A DNA stretch of 64,000 nucleotides from positions 310,001 through 374,000 of the forward strand of contig JAQTWT010000001.1 in the NCBI GenBank assembly GCA_028689145.1, read 5' to 3'. Of the stretch, positions 9,485-18,125 are shown piece by piece. Within the stretch, counting starts at the first letter, position 1, and the number at the start of each line of letters is the position of its first letter. The notes below the pieces were generated by a model that saw only the letters and a program-made list of their open reading frames with translations, was not told the DNA's origin and did not search any database. This DNA comes from Gallionella sp. (GTDB lineage: Bacteria > Pseudomonadota > Gammaproteobacteria > Burkholderiales > Gallionellaceae). Both the position numbers and the translations under genes were made by a program.

Positions 9485-10204
9485 ATGCGGCCCAGCCAGA
9501 GAACACCAAACCAATTACGCGAGATACGCATCACCCGCAATTACACCAAACACGCAGAGGGTTCGGTGCTGATCGAGTGCGGCGGTACCAAAGTGATCTG
9601 TACCGCCAGCGTTGAAGAGCGCGTGCCGCCGCACAAGAAGGGTAGCGGCGAGGGCTGGGTGACGGCGGAATACGGCATGCTGCCGCGTTCCACCCACGAG
9701 CGCATGGGGCGCGAAGCAGCCAAGGGCAAACAGTCCGGGCGCACCCAAGAGATTCAGCGCCTGATCGGCCGTAGCCTGCGCGCGGTGGTCGATCTCGGCA
9801 AACTCGGCGAGCGTACTATCCAGATCGACTGCGACGTGATCCAGGCCGACGGCGGCACCCGCACCGCCAGCATCACCGGCGCATTCGTCGCGCTGCACGA
9901 CGCAGTCAGCGGCCTGCTCAGTCAGGGCAAAATTCCAGAAACCCCGCTCAAGGATTTTATCGCCGCGATCTCGGTCGGTATCTATCAGGGCACACCGGTA
10001 CTTGATCTTGATTATGTTGAAGACTCCGCCTGCGACACCGACATGAATGTGGTAATGCTCGGCAGCGGTAATTTCGTCGAAGTGCAGGGCACCGCCGAAG
10101 GCCACGCTTTCTCGCGTCAGGAAATGGACGAATTGCTGGAGCTGGCAAAGTCCGGCATCGAACAGCTGATCGGCATGCAGCGCGCGGCGTTGGCGAAGAA
10201 TTAA
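9485..10204 (+). CDS. rph: Ribonuclease PH
   Basis: The 239-residue enzyme trims tRNA 3' ends phosphorolytically. It begins [20 protein letters not shown] and includes the catalytic-site region [11 protein letters not shown] followed by [10 protein letters not shown]. The family C-terminal block [20 protein letters not shown] is complete. It is followed by rdgB, a common pairing; the two genes are separated by a palindromic repeat. Confidence 0.96.
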   Translation: MRPSQRTPNQLREIRITRNYTKHAEGSVLIECGGTKVICTASVEERVPPHKKGSGEGWVTAEYGMLPRSTHERMGREAAKGKQSGRTQEIQRLIGRSLRAVVDLGKLGERTIQIDCDVIQADGGTRTASITGAFVALHDAVSGLLSQGKIPETPLKDFIAAISVGIYQGTPVLDLDYVEDSACDTDMNVVMLGSGNFVEVQGTAEGHAFSRQEMDELLELAKSGIEQLIGMQRAALAKN

Positions 10205-10210
10205 TCATTT

Positions 10211-10280
10211 GTAGGGGCGCGATTCATCGCGCCCTTTTCAATACATAAATAAACCCGGGCGCGATGAATCGTGCCCCTAC
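10211..10280. repeat. GTAGGGGCG palindromic repeat, copy 1
   Basis: A 70-bp inverted repeat (arms GTAGGGGCGCGATTCATCGC and its near complement GCGATGAATCGTGCCCCTAC) fills the rph-rdgB gap and ends 3 nt before the rdgB start codon. Confidence 0.75.
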
Positions 10281-10283
10281 GAT

Positions 10284-10874
10284 ATGAACAAACTCGTCAT
10301 CGCCTCCAACAATCCCGGCAAGCTGCGGGAATTCCAGTTCCTGCTGCAACCGCTCGGCATCGAAGTCTTGACGCAGGCGCAGCTCGGCATATCCGAGGCC
10401 GAAGAGCCGCATGTCACCTTCGTCGAGAACGCCCTCGCCAAAGCGCGCCATGTCAGCCGCCTGAGCGGCTTGCCCGCGCTGGCGGACGATTCCGGCATCT
10501 GCGTCAGCGCGCTGAACGGCGCGCCCGGCGTATTCTCTGCGCGTTATGCCGGCGATGCCCCGAAGTCCGATCAGCACAACAATGAAAAATTATTACAGGA
10601 CATGCAAGGCGTGACCGACCGGCGCGCGCATTACTACTGTGTGCTGGTGCTGCTGCACCACGCCGACGATCCGCAACCGCTGATCGCCGAAGGCGAATGG
10701 CACGGCGAGATCGCGCATCAGGAACGCGGCGACGGCGGCTTCGGCTACGACCCGCTGTTCTGGTTGCCGGAACTCGGCAAAATGAGCGCAGAGCTGGAGC
10801 GCGAACAGAAACACGCCATCAGCCATCGCGGCAAGGCACTGAAAGTGCTGCTGGAGAAGTTGAAAGTTTTGTAG
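10284..10874 (+). CDS. rdgB: XTP/dITP pyrophosphatase (RdgB/HAM1)
   Basis: The 196-residue house-cleaning enzyme hydrolyses non-canonical purine triphosphates. Visible motifs are the N-terminal ASNNPGKLREF, FVENALAKARH, LADDSGICV near residue 70, and the C-terminal GGFGYDPLFWLPELGKMSAE with SHRGKAL. The stop codon TAG is the first in-frame triplet of a GTAGGGGCG repeat, so the extreme C-terminus was set by that repeat. There is no clear ribosome site; the upstream repeat comes almost up to the ATG. Confidence 0.95.
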   Translation: MNKLVIASNNPGKLREFQFLLQPLGIEVLTQAQLGISEAEEPHVTFVENALAKARHVSRLSGLPALADDSGICVSALNGAPGVFSARYAGDAPKSDQHNNEKLLQDMQGVTDRRAHYYCVLVLLHHADDPQPLIAEGEWHGEIAHQERGDGGFGYDPLFWLPELGKMSAELEREQKHAISHRGKALKVLLEKLKVL

Positions 10875-10940
10875 GGGCGTGATTCATCGCGCCCTGAACT
10901 GTTCGTATGCCAAAAAAGGCGCAATGAATCGCGTCCCTAC
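10871..10940. repeat. GTAGGGGCG palindromic repeat, copy 2
   Basis: A 70-bp inverted repeat related to copy 1. Its second to fourth bases (TAG) are the stop codon of rdgB. Confidence 0.75.
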
Positions 10941-11187
10941 AGGAGTAACACCAATAACCACCCACCCCTGAATACTATCGGCCTTAAATTGCAAGCCGTA
11001 AATTTTCAGGCATTGCTCCCGGCAAAGCATGCTACTGACAGTGTGAATTATCAGGCGGCTAACTTTCTCCGCATCGTGAAAAGTGCCGGGTTCAATAAGC
11101 TGGAGTTGAGGTCGGCATAACAGAGGGAGTAGAATTACCGGATTGCGCAGTTTGGTCAATCAGCGGGGCGGAGGAAAAACAAGCAGG
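10941..11187 (+). other. Leader region of the hyf-like operon
   Basis: About 250 nt with no convincing gene, between the repeat after rdgB and the first hyf-like gene. The only visible signals are a possible promoter near 11106-11135 and a GGAGGA ribosome site near 11170. Confidence 0.4.
11106..11135 (+). promoter_or_regulatory. Possible sigma-70 promoter for the hyf-like operon
   Basis: TTGAGG (11106-11111) and TAGAAT (11130-11135) are separated by 18 nt, about 50 nt before the hyfB-like start. Both hexamers match four to five positions of consensus. Recognised by eye only. Confidence 0.3.
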
Positions 11188-13197
11188 ATGGACATTGTCG
11201 GTGTATTGCCGCTGGATGCGGCAGGCGCGCTTGTCGTGCTTTGGCTGGTACTGGGACTGCTGGGCTTGGCCATGCAGCACAGGCCGCACATCATCACCAA
11301 TGTCATTTTTCCTGTTGGCGCATTTGTTTCGCTGGCAGTCGCCGCCACCGGTTTGTGGGCGCTCGGCGAGGTTGCCAGCGTCGCCACTCTGCCTCTCGGG
11401 CTACCGGATTTACCTTTTCACCTTCGTCTCGATCCGCTCTCCGCTTTATTCCTGATTCTGCTCGGTGGTGCATCGTTCGGTGTGTCGCTGTTCAGTGCCG
11501 GCTATTTCAAATCCATGCAGGGCGATACGCTGGGTTTGCTGTGTCTGGAATATCATTTGTTCCTCGCCAGCATGGCGCTGGTGCTGCTCGCCGACGATGC
11601 CTACATGTTCATGGTGGCGTGGGAGACGATGGCGCTGTCTTCCTATTTTCTGGTTACCACCGACCATCATGTTCCCGACATCCGCAAGGCGGGTTATTTG
11701 TACCTGCTGGTTGCGCATGTCGGGGCGATTGCCATTTTGCTCGGATTCGGCGTAATGCAGGGCGGGCATGGCATCGGCGCATACACTTTCGCGGCGATGC
11801 GCGAGGCGCACCTGTCGGCATTCTGGTCGTCGGTGGTGTTCTTGCTGGCGTTGTTCGGTTTTGGCGCAAAAGCCGGTTTGCTGCCCCTGCACGTCTGGTT
11901 GCCGGAAGCGCATCCTGCCGCGCCCTCGCCGGTTTCCGCATTGATGAGCGGCATCATGCTGAAAACGGCGATCTACGGCATATTGCGCGTCACTTTCGAT
12001 TTGCTGGATACCCAGCTGTGGTGGTGGGGTGTGCTGGCGTTGGCGCTGGGGCTGATCACCGCAATTTTCGGCGTGATGTTCGCCGCCGTGCAAGTCGATA
12101 TGAAACGCCTGTTGGCGTATTCCTCGATCGAGAACATCGGACTGCTGCTGGTGGGTATCGGCCTGACCATTATCTTCCACGCTTACGACAAGGATGCGCT
12201 GGCGGCTTTGTCGCTTACCGCGACGCTGTACCACAGCTTGAACCACGCTGTCTTCAAGAGCCTGCTGTTTATCGGTACCGGTTCGATTTTGCACTCGACC
12301 GGCGAGCGCAACATGGGACGCATGGGCGGCCTGATCCATGACATGCCTTGGGTTGCGGCGCTGATGCTGGTCGGCGTGCTGTCCATCTCCGGCCTGCCGC
12401 CGTTTAACGGGTTCGTCTCGGAATGGCTGTTGTTGCAGGCATTTTTGTTGTCGCCGGGCTTGCCCAACAGCTACATCAATATGCTGATACCGGTGGCGGC
12501 GGCGGTGATCGCACTGGCCGCCGCATTGGCAGCATATGTGATGGTGAAATTCTACGGGATTATTTTTCTCGGACAGCCGCGCGGGGAGGCACGCAATCCC
12601 CCGCATGATGCGGGCATTTGGAAACGTATCGGAATGGGTTGGCTGGCGCTCGGTTGCGTGACGCTCGGGCTGGCACCGGTTTTTGTCGTGCAGCAACTCG
12701 ATCATGTAACACAAATGCTGGTTGGACGGGGACTGGGTAATGCCGCCGCCGGTTGGTTGTTCCTCGCGCCGGTCGATATCGAGCGCGCCAGCTACAGCCC
12801 GGTGTATTTCCTGTTGGCGGTGGTGGGCGTGATGCTGCTGACCGCATTGGTGGTGCACCGTTATTATCACGGACGGCTGCGCCGCGGCCCGGCCTGGGAC
12901 TGCGGTTTTCCGGCGCAAACTTCGCGCATGCAGGATACCGCCGAAGGCTTCGGCCAGCCGATCCGGCGCATCTTCGAGCCGTTCTTCCGCATCGAAAGCG
13001 AGTTGCCCAGTCCGTTCGATACGCATCCGCGCTATCACGGCCGCAGCGATGACCGCATCTGGTTCGCGCTGTATCTGCCGATCAAACACCTCACCGAAAA
13101 ACTCTCGTCCCTTGCGTCATTGTTGCAGCATGGGCGCATCCATTTGTATTTGAGTTATACCTTTGTCACGCTAGTCGTGTTGCTGGCGTTCGTGTGA
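11188..13197 (+). CDS. hyfB: HyfB-like proton-translocating membrane subunit (NuoL/M type)
   Basis: About 669 residues, mostly hydrophobic, with the antiporter-module core KAGLLPLHVWLPEAHPAAPS and LLAYSSIENIGLLLVG. The C-terminal tail (GPAWDCGFPAQTSRMQDTAE) is typical of HyfB/HycC rather than of complex I NuoL. In the family this subunit forms a proton channel in the membrane arm. ATG 11188 was chosen because a purine-rich GGAGGA lies upstream and the residues encoded before it are not membrane-like. It is the first gene of the six-gene set and overlaps the next by one base (TGATG). Confidence 0.88.
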   Translation: MDIVGVLPLDAAGALVVLWLVLGLLGLAMQHRPHIITNVIFPVGAFVSLAVAATGLWALGEVASVATLPLGLPDLPFHLRLDPLSALFLILLGGASFGVSLFSAGYFKSMQGDTLGLLCLEYHLFLASMALVLLADDAYMFMVAWETMALSSYFLVTTDHHVPDIRKAGYLYLLVAHVGAIAILLGFGVMQGGHGIGAYTFAAMREAHLSAFWSSVVFLLALFGFGAKAGLLPLHVWLPEAHPAAPSPVSALMSGIMLKTAIYGILRVTFDLLDTQLWWWGVLALALGLITAIFGVMFAAVQVDMKRLLAYSSIENIGLLLVGIGLTIIFHAYDKDALAALSLTATLYHSLNHAVFKSLLFIGTGSILHSTGERNMGRMGGLIHDMPWVAALMLVGVLSISGLPPFNGFVSEWLLLQAFLLSPGLPNSYINMLIPVAAAVIALAAALAAYVMVKFYGIIFLGQPRGEARNPPHDAGIWKRIGMGWLALGCVTLGLAPVFVVQQLDHVTQMLVGRGLGNAAAGWLFLAPVDIERASYSPVYFLLAVVGVMLLTALVVHRYYHGRLRRGPAWDCGFPAQTSRMQDTAEGFGQPIRRIFEPFFRIESELPSPFDTHPRYHGRSDDRIWFALYLPIKHLTEKLSSLASLLQHGRIHLYLSYTFVTLVVLLAFV

Positions 13198-14156
13198 TGG
13201 AAAATACAAACCAGGCTCTCGGTCTGCTGTTCCAGTTTTACCAGTCGCTGCTGGTGGTGCTGCTTGCGCCGCTGCTGACCGGCTGGGTTAACCAGTGCCG
13301 CGCATGGTTGCAAAACCGCTCCGGCCCGGGCCTGTTGCAACCCTACCGCACGCTGCGCAAGCTGTTTCACAAGGATGCGGTCATGGCCTTTAACGCCTCG
13401 CCGCTGTTCCGCGCCACCCCCTATATCCTGTTCGGCTGCATGTGGCTGGCCGCAGCCATCATTCCGATCATTGCGGTGAATTTGCCCTTCTCGCCCGCCG
13501 CCGATGTGATCGCGCTGGTCGGGGTGTTCGCGCTGGCGCGGGTGTTCATCGCGCTCGCCGCGATGGATATCGGCACCGCATTCGGCACGCTCGGCGCGCG
13601 GCGCGAGATGCTGGTGTCGTTTCTCGCCGAACCGGCCTTGTTGATGGTGCTGTTCACCGCGTCGCTGATCAGCCACTCGACACAGCTGCCGCGCATCGTT
13701 GAAGCGCTTGCGCTGCAACAGTTCGTTTTGTATCCCAGTCTGGCCTTTGCCGGTCTGGCTTTTGTGATCGTGCTGCTGGCCGAGAACGCGCGTATTCCGG
13801 TGGACAATCCCGGCACGCATCTGGAATTGACCATGATCCACGAGGCGATGATTCTGGAATATTCGGCGCGCCATTTGGCGCTGGTGGAGTGGGCCAGCAG
13901 CCTCAAGTTGTTTGCCTATATTTCCATCGGCATCGCCCTGTTCGTTCCCTACGGCATCGCGGATGTCGGCAATTGGGGCGCGTTGCCGCTGGCTATTGTC
14001 GCGCTGCTGGTCAAACTGGCGTTGGCCGGAGCCGCGCTGGCACTACTGGAAACGCTGCTCGCCAAGATGCGTATCTTCCGCGCGCCGGAATTTATGGGTA
14101 CGGCATTTCTGCTGGCAGTTTTAGGGCTGTTGATCCATTTCTTATTGGGCGCGTGA
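13197..14156 (+). CDS. hyfC: HyfC-like membrane anchor subunit (NuoH/HycD type)
   Basis: 319 residues with about eight membrane segments. The family motifs LLQPYRTLRKLFHKD near residue 45, ARVFIALAAMDIGTAFGTLG and the acidic loop NPGTHLELTMIHEAMILEYS are intact. In group 4 hydrogenases and complex I this subunit joins the electron-transfer arm to the membrane ion-pumping modules. The start ATG 13197 overlaps the hyfB stop, and the next gene begins 1 nt after this stop, so translation is likely coupled. Confidence 0.88.
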   Translation: MENTNQALGLLFQFYQSLLVVLLAPLLTGWVNQCRAWLQNRSGPGLLQPYRTLRKLFHKDAVMAFNASPLFRATPYILFGCMWLAAAIIPIIAVNLPFSPAADVIALVGVFALARVFIALAAMDIGTAFGTLGARREMLVSFLAEPALLMVLFTASLISHSTQLPRIVEALALQQFVLYPSLAFAGLAFVIVLLAENARIPVDNPGTHLELTMIHEAMILEYSARHLALVEWASSLKLFAYISIGIALFVPYGIADVGNWGALPLAIVALLVKLALAGAALALLETLLAKMRIFRAPEFMGTAFLLAVLGLLIHFLLGA

Positions 14157-14157
14157 T

Positions 14158-14826
14158 ATGCAAATGACTTACAGCCTCCAATTCATCTACCTGCTGGCAT
14201 CCATGCTGCTGTTGATCGCGTTTGCCATGCTGTCGCAACGGCGCATCCTGTCGCTGATTAATCTGTTTGCCTTGCAGGGGTTGGTATTGTCGCTCAGTAC
14301 CTTTGTGGTGGCGTTCTCGACGAATCAGCAACATTTGTATTATTCCGCCGGATTGACGCTGCTGCTCAAGGTGCTGGTTTTGCCGTGGCTGCTGCATCGG
14401 CTGATCCGCAAGCTGAACGTAAGGTGGGACGTGGAAACGCTGATCAATATTCCCACCACCATGCTGGTCGGCATCGCACTGGTGATTTTCGCTTTCAATC
14501 TGGCCGCGCCGATCTCGCAACTTTCCGAGAGCATCACGCGCGGCCTGATCGGCATCGCGCTGGCCAGCGTGTTGTTGTCGCTGCTGATGATGTTGACACG
14601 GCGCAAGGCCGTCCCGCAGGTGGTAGGTTTTCTGGCGATGGAAAACGGGCTGTTCTTTGCCGCGACCAGCGCCACGCACGGCATGCCGCTGGTGGTGGAG
14701 TTGGGGATTGCGCTGGACGTACTAGTGGCAACATTTATTTTTGGTATTTTCTTTTTCCAGATCCGCGAGACCTTCGACAGCCTCGACATCTCCAACATGG
14801 AGAAGCTCAAAGATGACAACACCTGA
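14158..14826 (+). CDS. hyfE: HyfE-like membrane subunit (NuoK-related)
   Basis: 222 residues with about seven hydrophobic segments. The block VVGFLAMENGLFFAATSATHGMP resembles the Glu-containing NuoK/MrpC helix, and the tail ends IRETFDSLDIS as in HyfE proteins. An in-frame ATG two codons later is an alternative start. It lies between hyfC and hyfF in the order usual for hydrogenase-4 operons. Confidence 0.85.
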   Translation: MQMTYSLQFIYLLASMLLLIAFAMLSQRRILSLINLFALQGLVLSLSTFVVAFSTNQQHLYYSAGLTLLLKVLVLPWLLHRLIRKLNVRWDVETLINIPTTMLVGIALVIFAFNLAAPISQLSESITRGLIGIALASVLLSLLMMLTRRKAVPQVVGFLAMENGLFFAATSATHGMPLVVELGIALDVLVATFIFGIFFFQIRETFDSLDISNMEKLKDDNT

Positions 14827-14848
14827 AAATTGTCGTGCGCGCAAGACT

Positions 14849-14894
14849 GTAGGTCGGGCTTTAGCCCGACATGTCGGGTTGAAACCCGACCTAC
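14849..14894. repeat. GTAGGTCGGGC palindromic repeat
   Basis: A 46-bp double palindrome (GTAGGTCGGGCTTTAGCCCG, then CGGGTTGAAACCCGACCTAC) sits in the only sizeable gap of the hyfE-hyfF junction. It belongs to the GTAGG/CCTAC class. Confidence 0.75.
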
Positions 14895-14916
14895 GCCACG
14901 TGGAAAATAGGTGCCT

Positions 14917-16377
14917 ATGATTGATTTACAACTACTGGCGCTGTTGCTCACCCCGCTGTTGGGCGGGTTGCTGCTGGCCGCCTTCGGCTCGCGCAGCTGG
15001 GCGGCGGAACTCAATTCGCTGATGAGTTTCTGTACCTTTGTCGCGGCGGTGGTGCTGACCATGCGCGTGATCGACTCGGGGCCGCAGGTCGCGTTCAACG
15101 AGCAGTTTTTCATCGACCAGTTCAACGTATTTCTGGTCGCGCTGACCGCATTCGTGGCATTTACCACCTCGCTGTTTTCGCGGCCTTACATGCGCATCGA
15201 GCAGCATCACGGCAAGCTCACCACACCGATGCTGCACCTGTACTACAGCATGTACCAGATGTTTACGCTGGCCATGCTGGTGGCGTTGACATCCAACAAT
15301 ATGGGCATAATCTGGGTGGCGATGGAGGCTGCCACATTGACCACCGTGTTGCTGGTCAGCCTGTATCGCACCCCGGCCAGCATCGAGGCGGCGTGGAAGT
15401 ATTTCATCCTGTGCGGCGTGGGTATCGCGCTCGCCCTGTTCGGCACCATCCTGCTGTATTTCGCCGCCGAGCGTGTGCTAGGCGAAGGCGGTACCGCGTT
15501 GCTGTGGACGCATTTAAACGAGGTCAAAGGCAGTCTCGAACCCACGGTACTCAAGCTGGCGTTTGTATTTTTGCTGGTGGGCTACGGCACCAAGATTGGG
15601 CTGGTACCGCTGCACAGCTGGTTGCCGGATGCGCACGCGGAAGGCCCCACGCCGGTATCTGCGGTGCTTTCCGGTCTGCTGCTGAACGTCGCATTGTGCG
15701 CGGTGATGCGCAGCAAAGTCTTGGTGGACGGTTCGCTGGGCACGCATTTCGCGGGCAACCTGATGATGGGTTTCGGCCTGTTGTCGGTGGTGGTCGCCGC
15801 ATTGTTCCTGTCGCGACAGAAGGACATCAAGCGCATGTTCGCCTATTCCTCCATCGAACACATGGGGCTGATTACCTTTGCATTCGGCATGGGCGGTCCG
15901 GTTGCCACCTTTGCGGCGATGCTGCATATGACCGTGCATAGCCTGACCAAGTCAGCGATCTTCTTTGCGGTCGGGCATGCGGTGCAAAAAGCCGGCACGC
16001 AGCAAATGGAAAATATCCGCGGCATGCTGCAGATCAGCCCGACCGTGGGATGGGGGCTGATGCTCGGCACGCTGGCGATTCTCGGTATGCCGCCGTTCGG
16101 CGTATTCGCCAGCGAGTTCCTGATCATCACCACCGCCATGCACGACTATCCGTGGACCACACCGATCCTATTGATATCGCTGGGCATCGCGTTTGCAGCG
16201 ATCTTCGGCAAGGTGCAGCCGATTGTGTTCGGCGAGACCACAGCGCGCCGCCTGCCGCATCAGCCGGCGCTGGTTCCGGTATTTGTACACTTGCTGCTGG
16301 TGCTGGCATTGGGGCTGTACATGCCGCCCTATCTGGCTGACTGGTACCGCCAGGCGGCGGCTTTGCTGGGGGGGTAA
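14917..16377 (+). CDS. hyfF: HyfF-like proton-translocating membrane subunit (NuoL/N type)
   Basis: 486 residues, a second antiporter-like module. Diagnostic segments are GLVPLHSWLPDAHAEGPTPV, MFAYSSIEHMGLITFAFG and MLHMTVHSLTKSAIFFAVGH, with the lysine/histidine residues used for proton relay in the family. ATG 14917 follows an AGGTG ribosome site; a GTG six bases earlier is an alternative. With hyfB, the complex would have two pump modules, fewer than the three of canonical Hyf, where HyfD is also present. Confidence 0.88.
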   Translation: MIDLQLLALLLTPLLGGLLLAAFGSRSWAAELNSLMSFCTFVAAVVLTMRVIDSGPQVAFNEQFFIDQFNVFLVALTAFVAFTTSLFSRPYMRIEQHHGKLTTPMLHLYYSMYQMFTLAMLVALTSNNMGIIWVAMEAATLTTVLLVSLYRTPASIEAAWKYFILCGVGIALALFGTILLYFAAERVLGEGGTALLWTHLNEVKGSLEPTVLKLAFVFLLVGYGTKIGLVPLHSWLPDAHAEGPTPVSAVLSGLLLNVALCAVMRSKVLVDGSLGTHFAGNLMMGFGLLSVVVAALFLSRQKDIKRMFAYSSIEHMGLITFAFGMGGPVATFAAMLHMTVHSLTKSAIFFAVGHAVQKAGTQQMENIRGMLQISPTVGWGLMLGTLAILGMPPFGVFASEFLIITTAMHDYPWTTPILLISLGIAFAAIFGKVQPIVFGETTARRLPHQPALVPVFVHLLLVLALGLYMPPYLADWYRQAAALLGG

Positions 16378-16398
16378 AAAATGACGTTGAACCATATT

Positions 16399-16499
16399 GT
16401 AGGATGGGTGGAGGCCGCAGGCCGTAACCCATCAAAGCCAAAACGATGGGTTGCGCGGAGTTTATCCAGAGCGGAGCCGAAGGGCTCCACCCATCCTAC
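16399..16499. repeat. GTAGGATGGGTGGAG palindromic repeat, copy 1
   Basis: A 101-bp inverted repeat with ends GTAGGATGGGTGGAG and CTCCACCCATCCTAC occupies the space between the hyfF stop and the hyfG-like start. A second member is at 32116-32199. It creates a 43-codon ORF (16381-16512) that ends 2 nt before the hyfG-like ATG; this is probably a by-product. Confidence 0.75.
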
Positions 16500-16514
16500 A
16501 CAAAGCATATAACG

Positions 16515-18125
16515 ATGCCGATCACTCATCCCAATCTGCGATTGAGCAAACTTCCCAGCGCGATTCCCGCGTGGTCGGGTGAAATTGCATCCGACGACTT
16601 GCAACCGGTTTGCCAGAATGTGCAGGACGGCGGCGGGCGGCTGGTGGCATTGTGGGGTAGCGATGCACGTTTCCCTCTCCCCAACCCTCTCCCGCAAGCG
16701 GGCGAGGGGGCAAACGAATCGCTGCGCGAATCTCAAGTAGACGGTTTTGTGCTGCATGTCGTACTGGTCAATGAGGCAGGATTGATTTGTCTGAGCGTAC
16801 CCTTGCCCGCCGACCAGCCCAACTATCCCGACATCAGCCGGATTTTTCCGGCGGCTAACCGCATGCAACGCGCGGCGTATGACCTGCTGGGTATTTATGC
16901 GCACGAAGGGCATGACCACCGCAAATGGTTGCGTCATGCTGCTTGGCATGGCGGCAGTTTTCCGCTGCGCAAGGATTTCGATGCTGTTCAAAGCCGAACT
17001 GATGAACCTGACTCCTACCCTTTCGTGCAGGTCGAAGGCCAAGGGGTACATGAGATCGCGGTCGGGCCGGTACACGCGGGCATTATCGAGCCGGGACATT
17101 TCCGTTTTTCCGTGGTCGGCGAAAAAACACTGCGCCTCGAAGAGCGTTTCGGCTACAAACACAAGGGTATCGAAAAACGCTTCGAGACTATGAGCGTGCA
17201 GCAGGGCGCCAAACTCGCCGGGCGGGTGAGCGGCGACAGCACGGTTGCTTATGCCTGGGCGTATGCGATGGCGGCTGAAAGCATCGCCGCCGTCACGCCG
17301 CCGGATCGGTCGCTGTGGCTACGCGCGCTGTTTCTGGAGCGCGAACGCATCGCCAACCATCTGGGCGATCTGGGTTATCTAGGCAACGATGTCGCGTTAT
17401 CGTTCGGCTTTGCGCAGTTCTGGATATTAAAAGAGCAAGTGCTGCGCAACAATGCCAAATTATTCGGACATCGCTATTTGATGGACAAAGTTATTCCGGG
17501 CGGCGTAACGGTGGATTTGGCGGAATCCGGCAAGCAAGTCCTGCTCGAAGAATGCGCGATGCTGGAACGCGAAGCGAGCGTGCTGCGCGGTATCTACGAC
17601 GAACATGCCGGGGTGCAGGATCGCTTCATCGGTGCGGGGCGCATTGAGCCGAAACTCGCCGCGCAGCTCGGATTATGCGGGCTGGCAGGGCGCGCCAGCG
17701 CGCAGTCCTGGGATGCGCGCGTGCAGTTTCCCTGCGCGCCCTATGACAAGCTGGACGTACAGATGGCGACCTACCGCAACGGCGATGTTGCCGCGCGTGT
17801 CATCGTACGCTTCGACGAGCTGTTCGAGTCGTTGCGTTTGCAGCGCGAAATTATGGTTCATCTGGTGCACGGCGACGATCTGGCTATACCGCTGGAAAAA
17901 CTCCCCGCGCACGGTTTCGGTGTGGGCATGGTGGAAGGTTGGCGCGGCGAGGTGCTGGTGGCGACACACACCGATGCACAGGGCAATCTCACGCGCGTGC
18001 ATCCGCATGACCCATCCTGGCAAAACTGGCCGGTGCTGGAGCATGCCGTCATAGGCAACATCGTGCCGGATTTTCCGCTGATCAATAAATCGTTCAACCT
18101 CAGTTACTCGGGGCAGGATCTCTGA
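16515..18125 (+). CDS. hyfG: HyfG/HycE-like large subunit lacking all NiFe-ligand cysteines
   Basis: 536 residues. An N-terminal NuoC-like domain (to about 180) contains YDLLGIYAHEGHDHRKWLRH, and a NuoD/hydrogenase-large-subunit domain begins near EIAVGPVHAGIIEPGHF. The first Ni-binding motif RVCGICG is RVSGDST (residues 237-243). The C-terminal DPCxSC motif is replaced by SFNLSYSGQDL, after which the protein ends, so the maturation peptide is also absent. All four metal-ligand cysteines are therefore gone. This fits the energy-converting hydrogenase-related (Ehr) class rather than an active hydrogenase. Its electron acceptor is unknown. A GC-rich palindrome is read in frame near residues 54-66. 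The start ATG 16515 follows a repeat, and the stop overlaps the next gene (TGATG). Confidence 0.85.
   Translation: MPITHPNLRLSKLPSAIPAWSGEIASDDLQPVCQNVQDGGGRLVALWGSDARFPLPNPLPQAGEGANESLRESQVDGFVLHVVLVNEAGLICLSVPLPADQPNYPDISRIFPAANRMQRAAYDLLGIYAHEGHDHRKWLRHAAWHGGSFPLRKDFDAVQSRTDEPDSYPFVQVEGQGVHEIAVGPVHAGIIEPGHFRFSVVGEKTLRLEERFGYKHKGIEKRFETMSVQQGAKLAGRVSGDSTVAYAWAYAMAAESIAAVTPPDRSLWLRALFLERERIANHLGDLGYLGNDVALSFGFAQFWILKEQVLRNNAKLFGHRYLMDKVIPGGVTVDLAESGKQVLLEECAMLEREASVLRGIYDEHAGVQDRFIGAGRIEPKLAAQLGLCGLAGRASAQSWDARVQFPCAPYDKLDVQMATYRNGDVAARVIVRFDELFESLRLQREIMVHLVHGDDLAIPLEKLPAHGFGVGMVEGWRGEVLVATHTDAQGNLTRVHPHDPSWQNWPVLEHAVIGNIVPDFPLINKSFNLSYSGQDL
16673..16710. repeat. REP-like palindrome inside the hyfG-like coding region
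   Basis: A CCCTCTCCCC tract followed by a stem CCCTCTCCCGC / GCGGGCGAGGG. In the reading frame of the large subunit it is translated as PLPNPLPQAGEGA, the usual protein echo of this intergenic repeat type. It leaves the frame open. Confidence 0.7.

Noticed and set aside
10211-10940. Possible CRISPR array from two similar repeats around rdgB
   Set aside because: The units are isolated inverted repeats about 590 bp apart around a gene, with no regular spacers.
10884-11159. 91-codon minus-strand frame upstream of the hyf-like operon
   Set aside because: Begins or ends in a repeat, no ribosome site, composition not protein-like.
11446-13089. 547-codon minus-strand open frame
   Set aside because: Antisense of the hyfB-like gene with Gln/Arg/His-rich, non-protein-like composition.
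16515-18125. Annotation as an active formate-hydrogenlyase/hydrogenase large subunit
   Set aside because: All four NiFe-ligand cysteines and the maturation peptide are absent.
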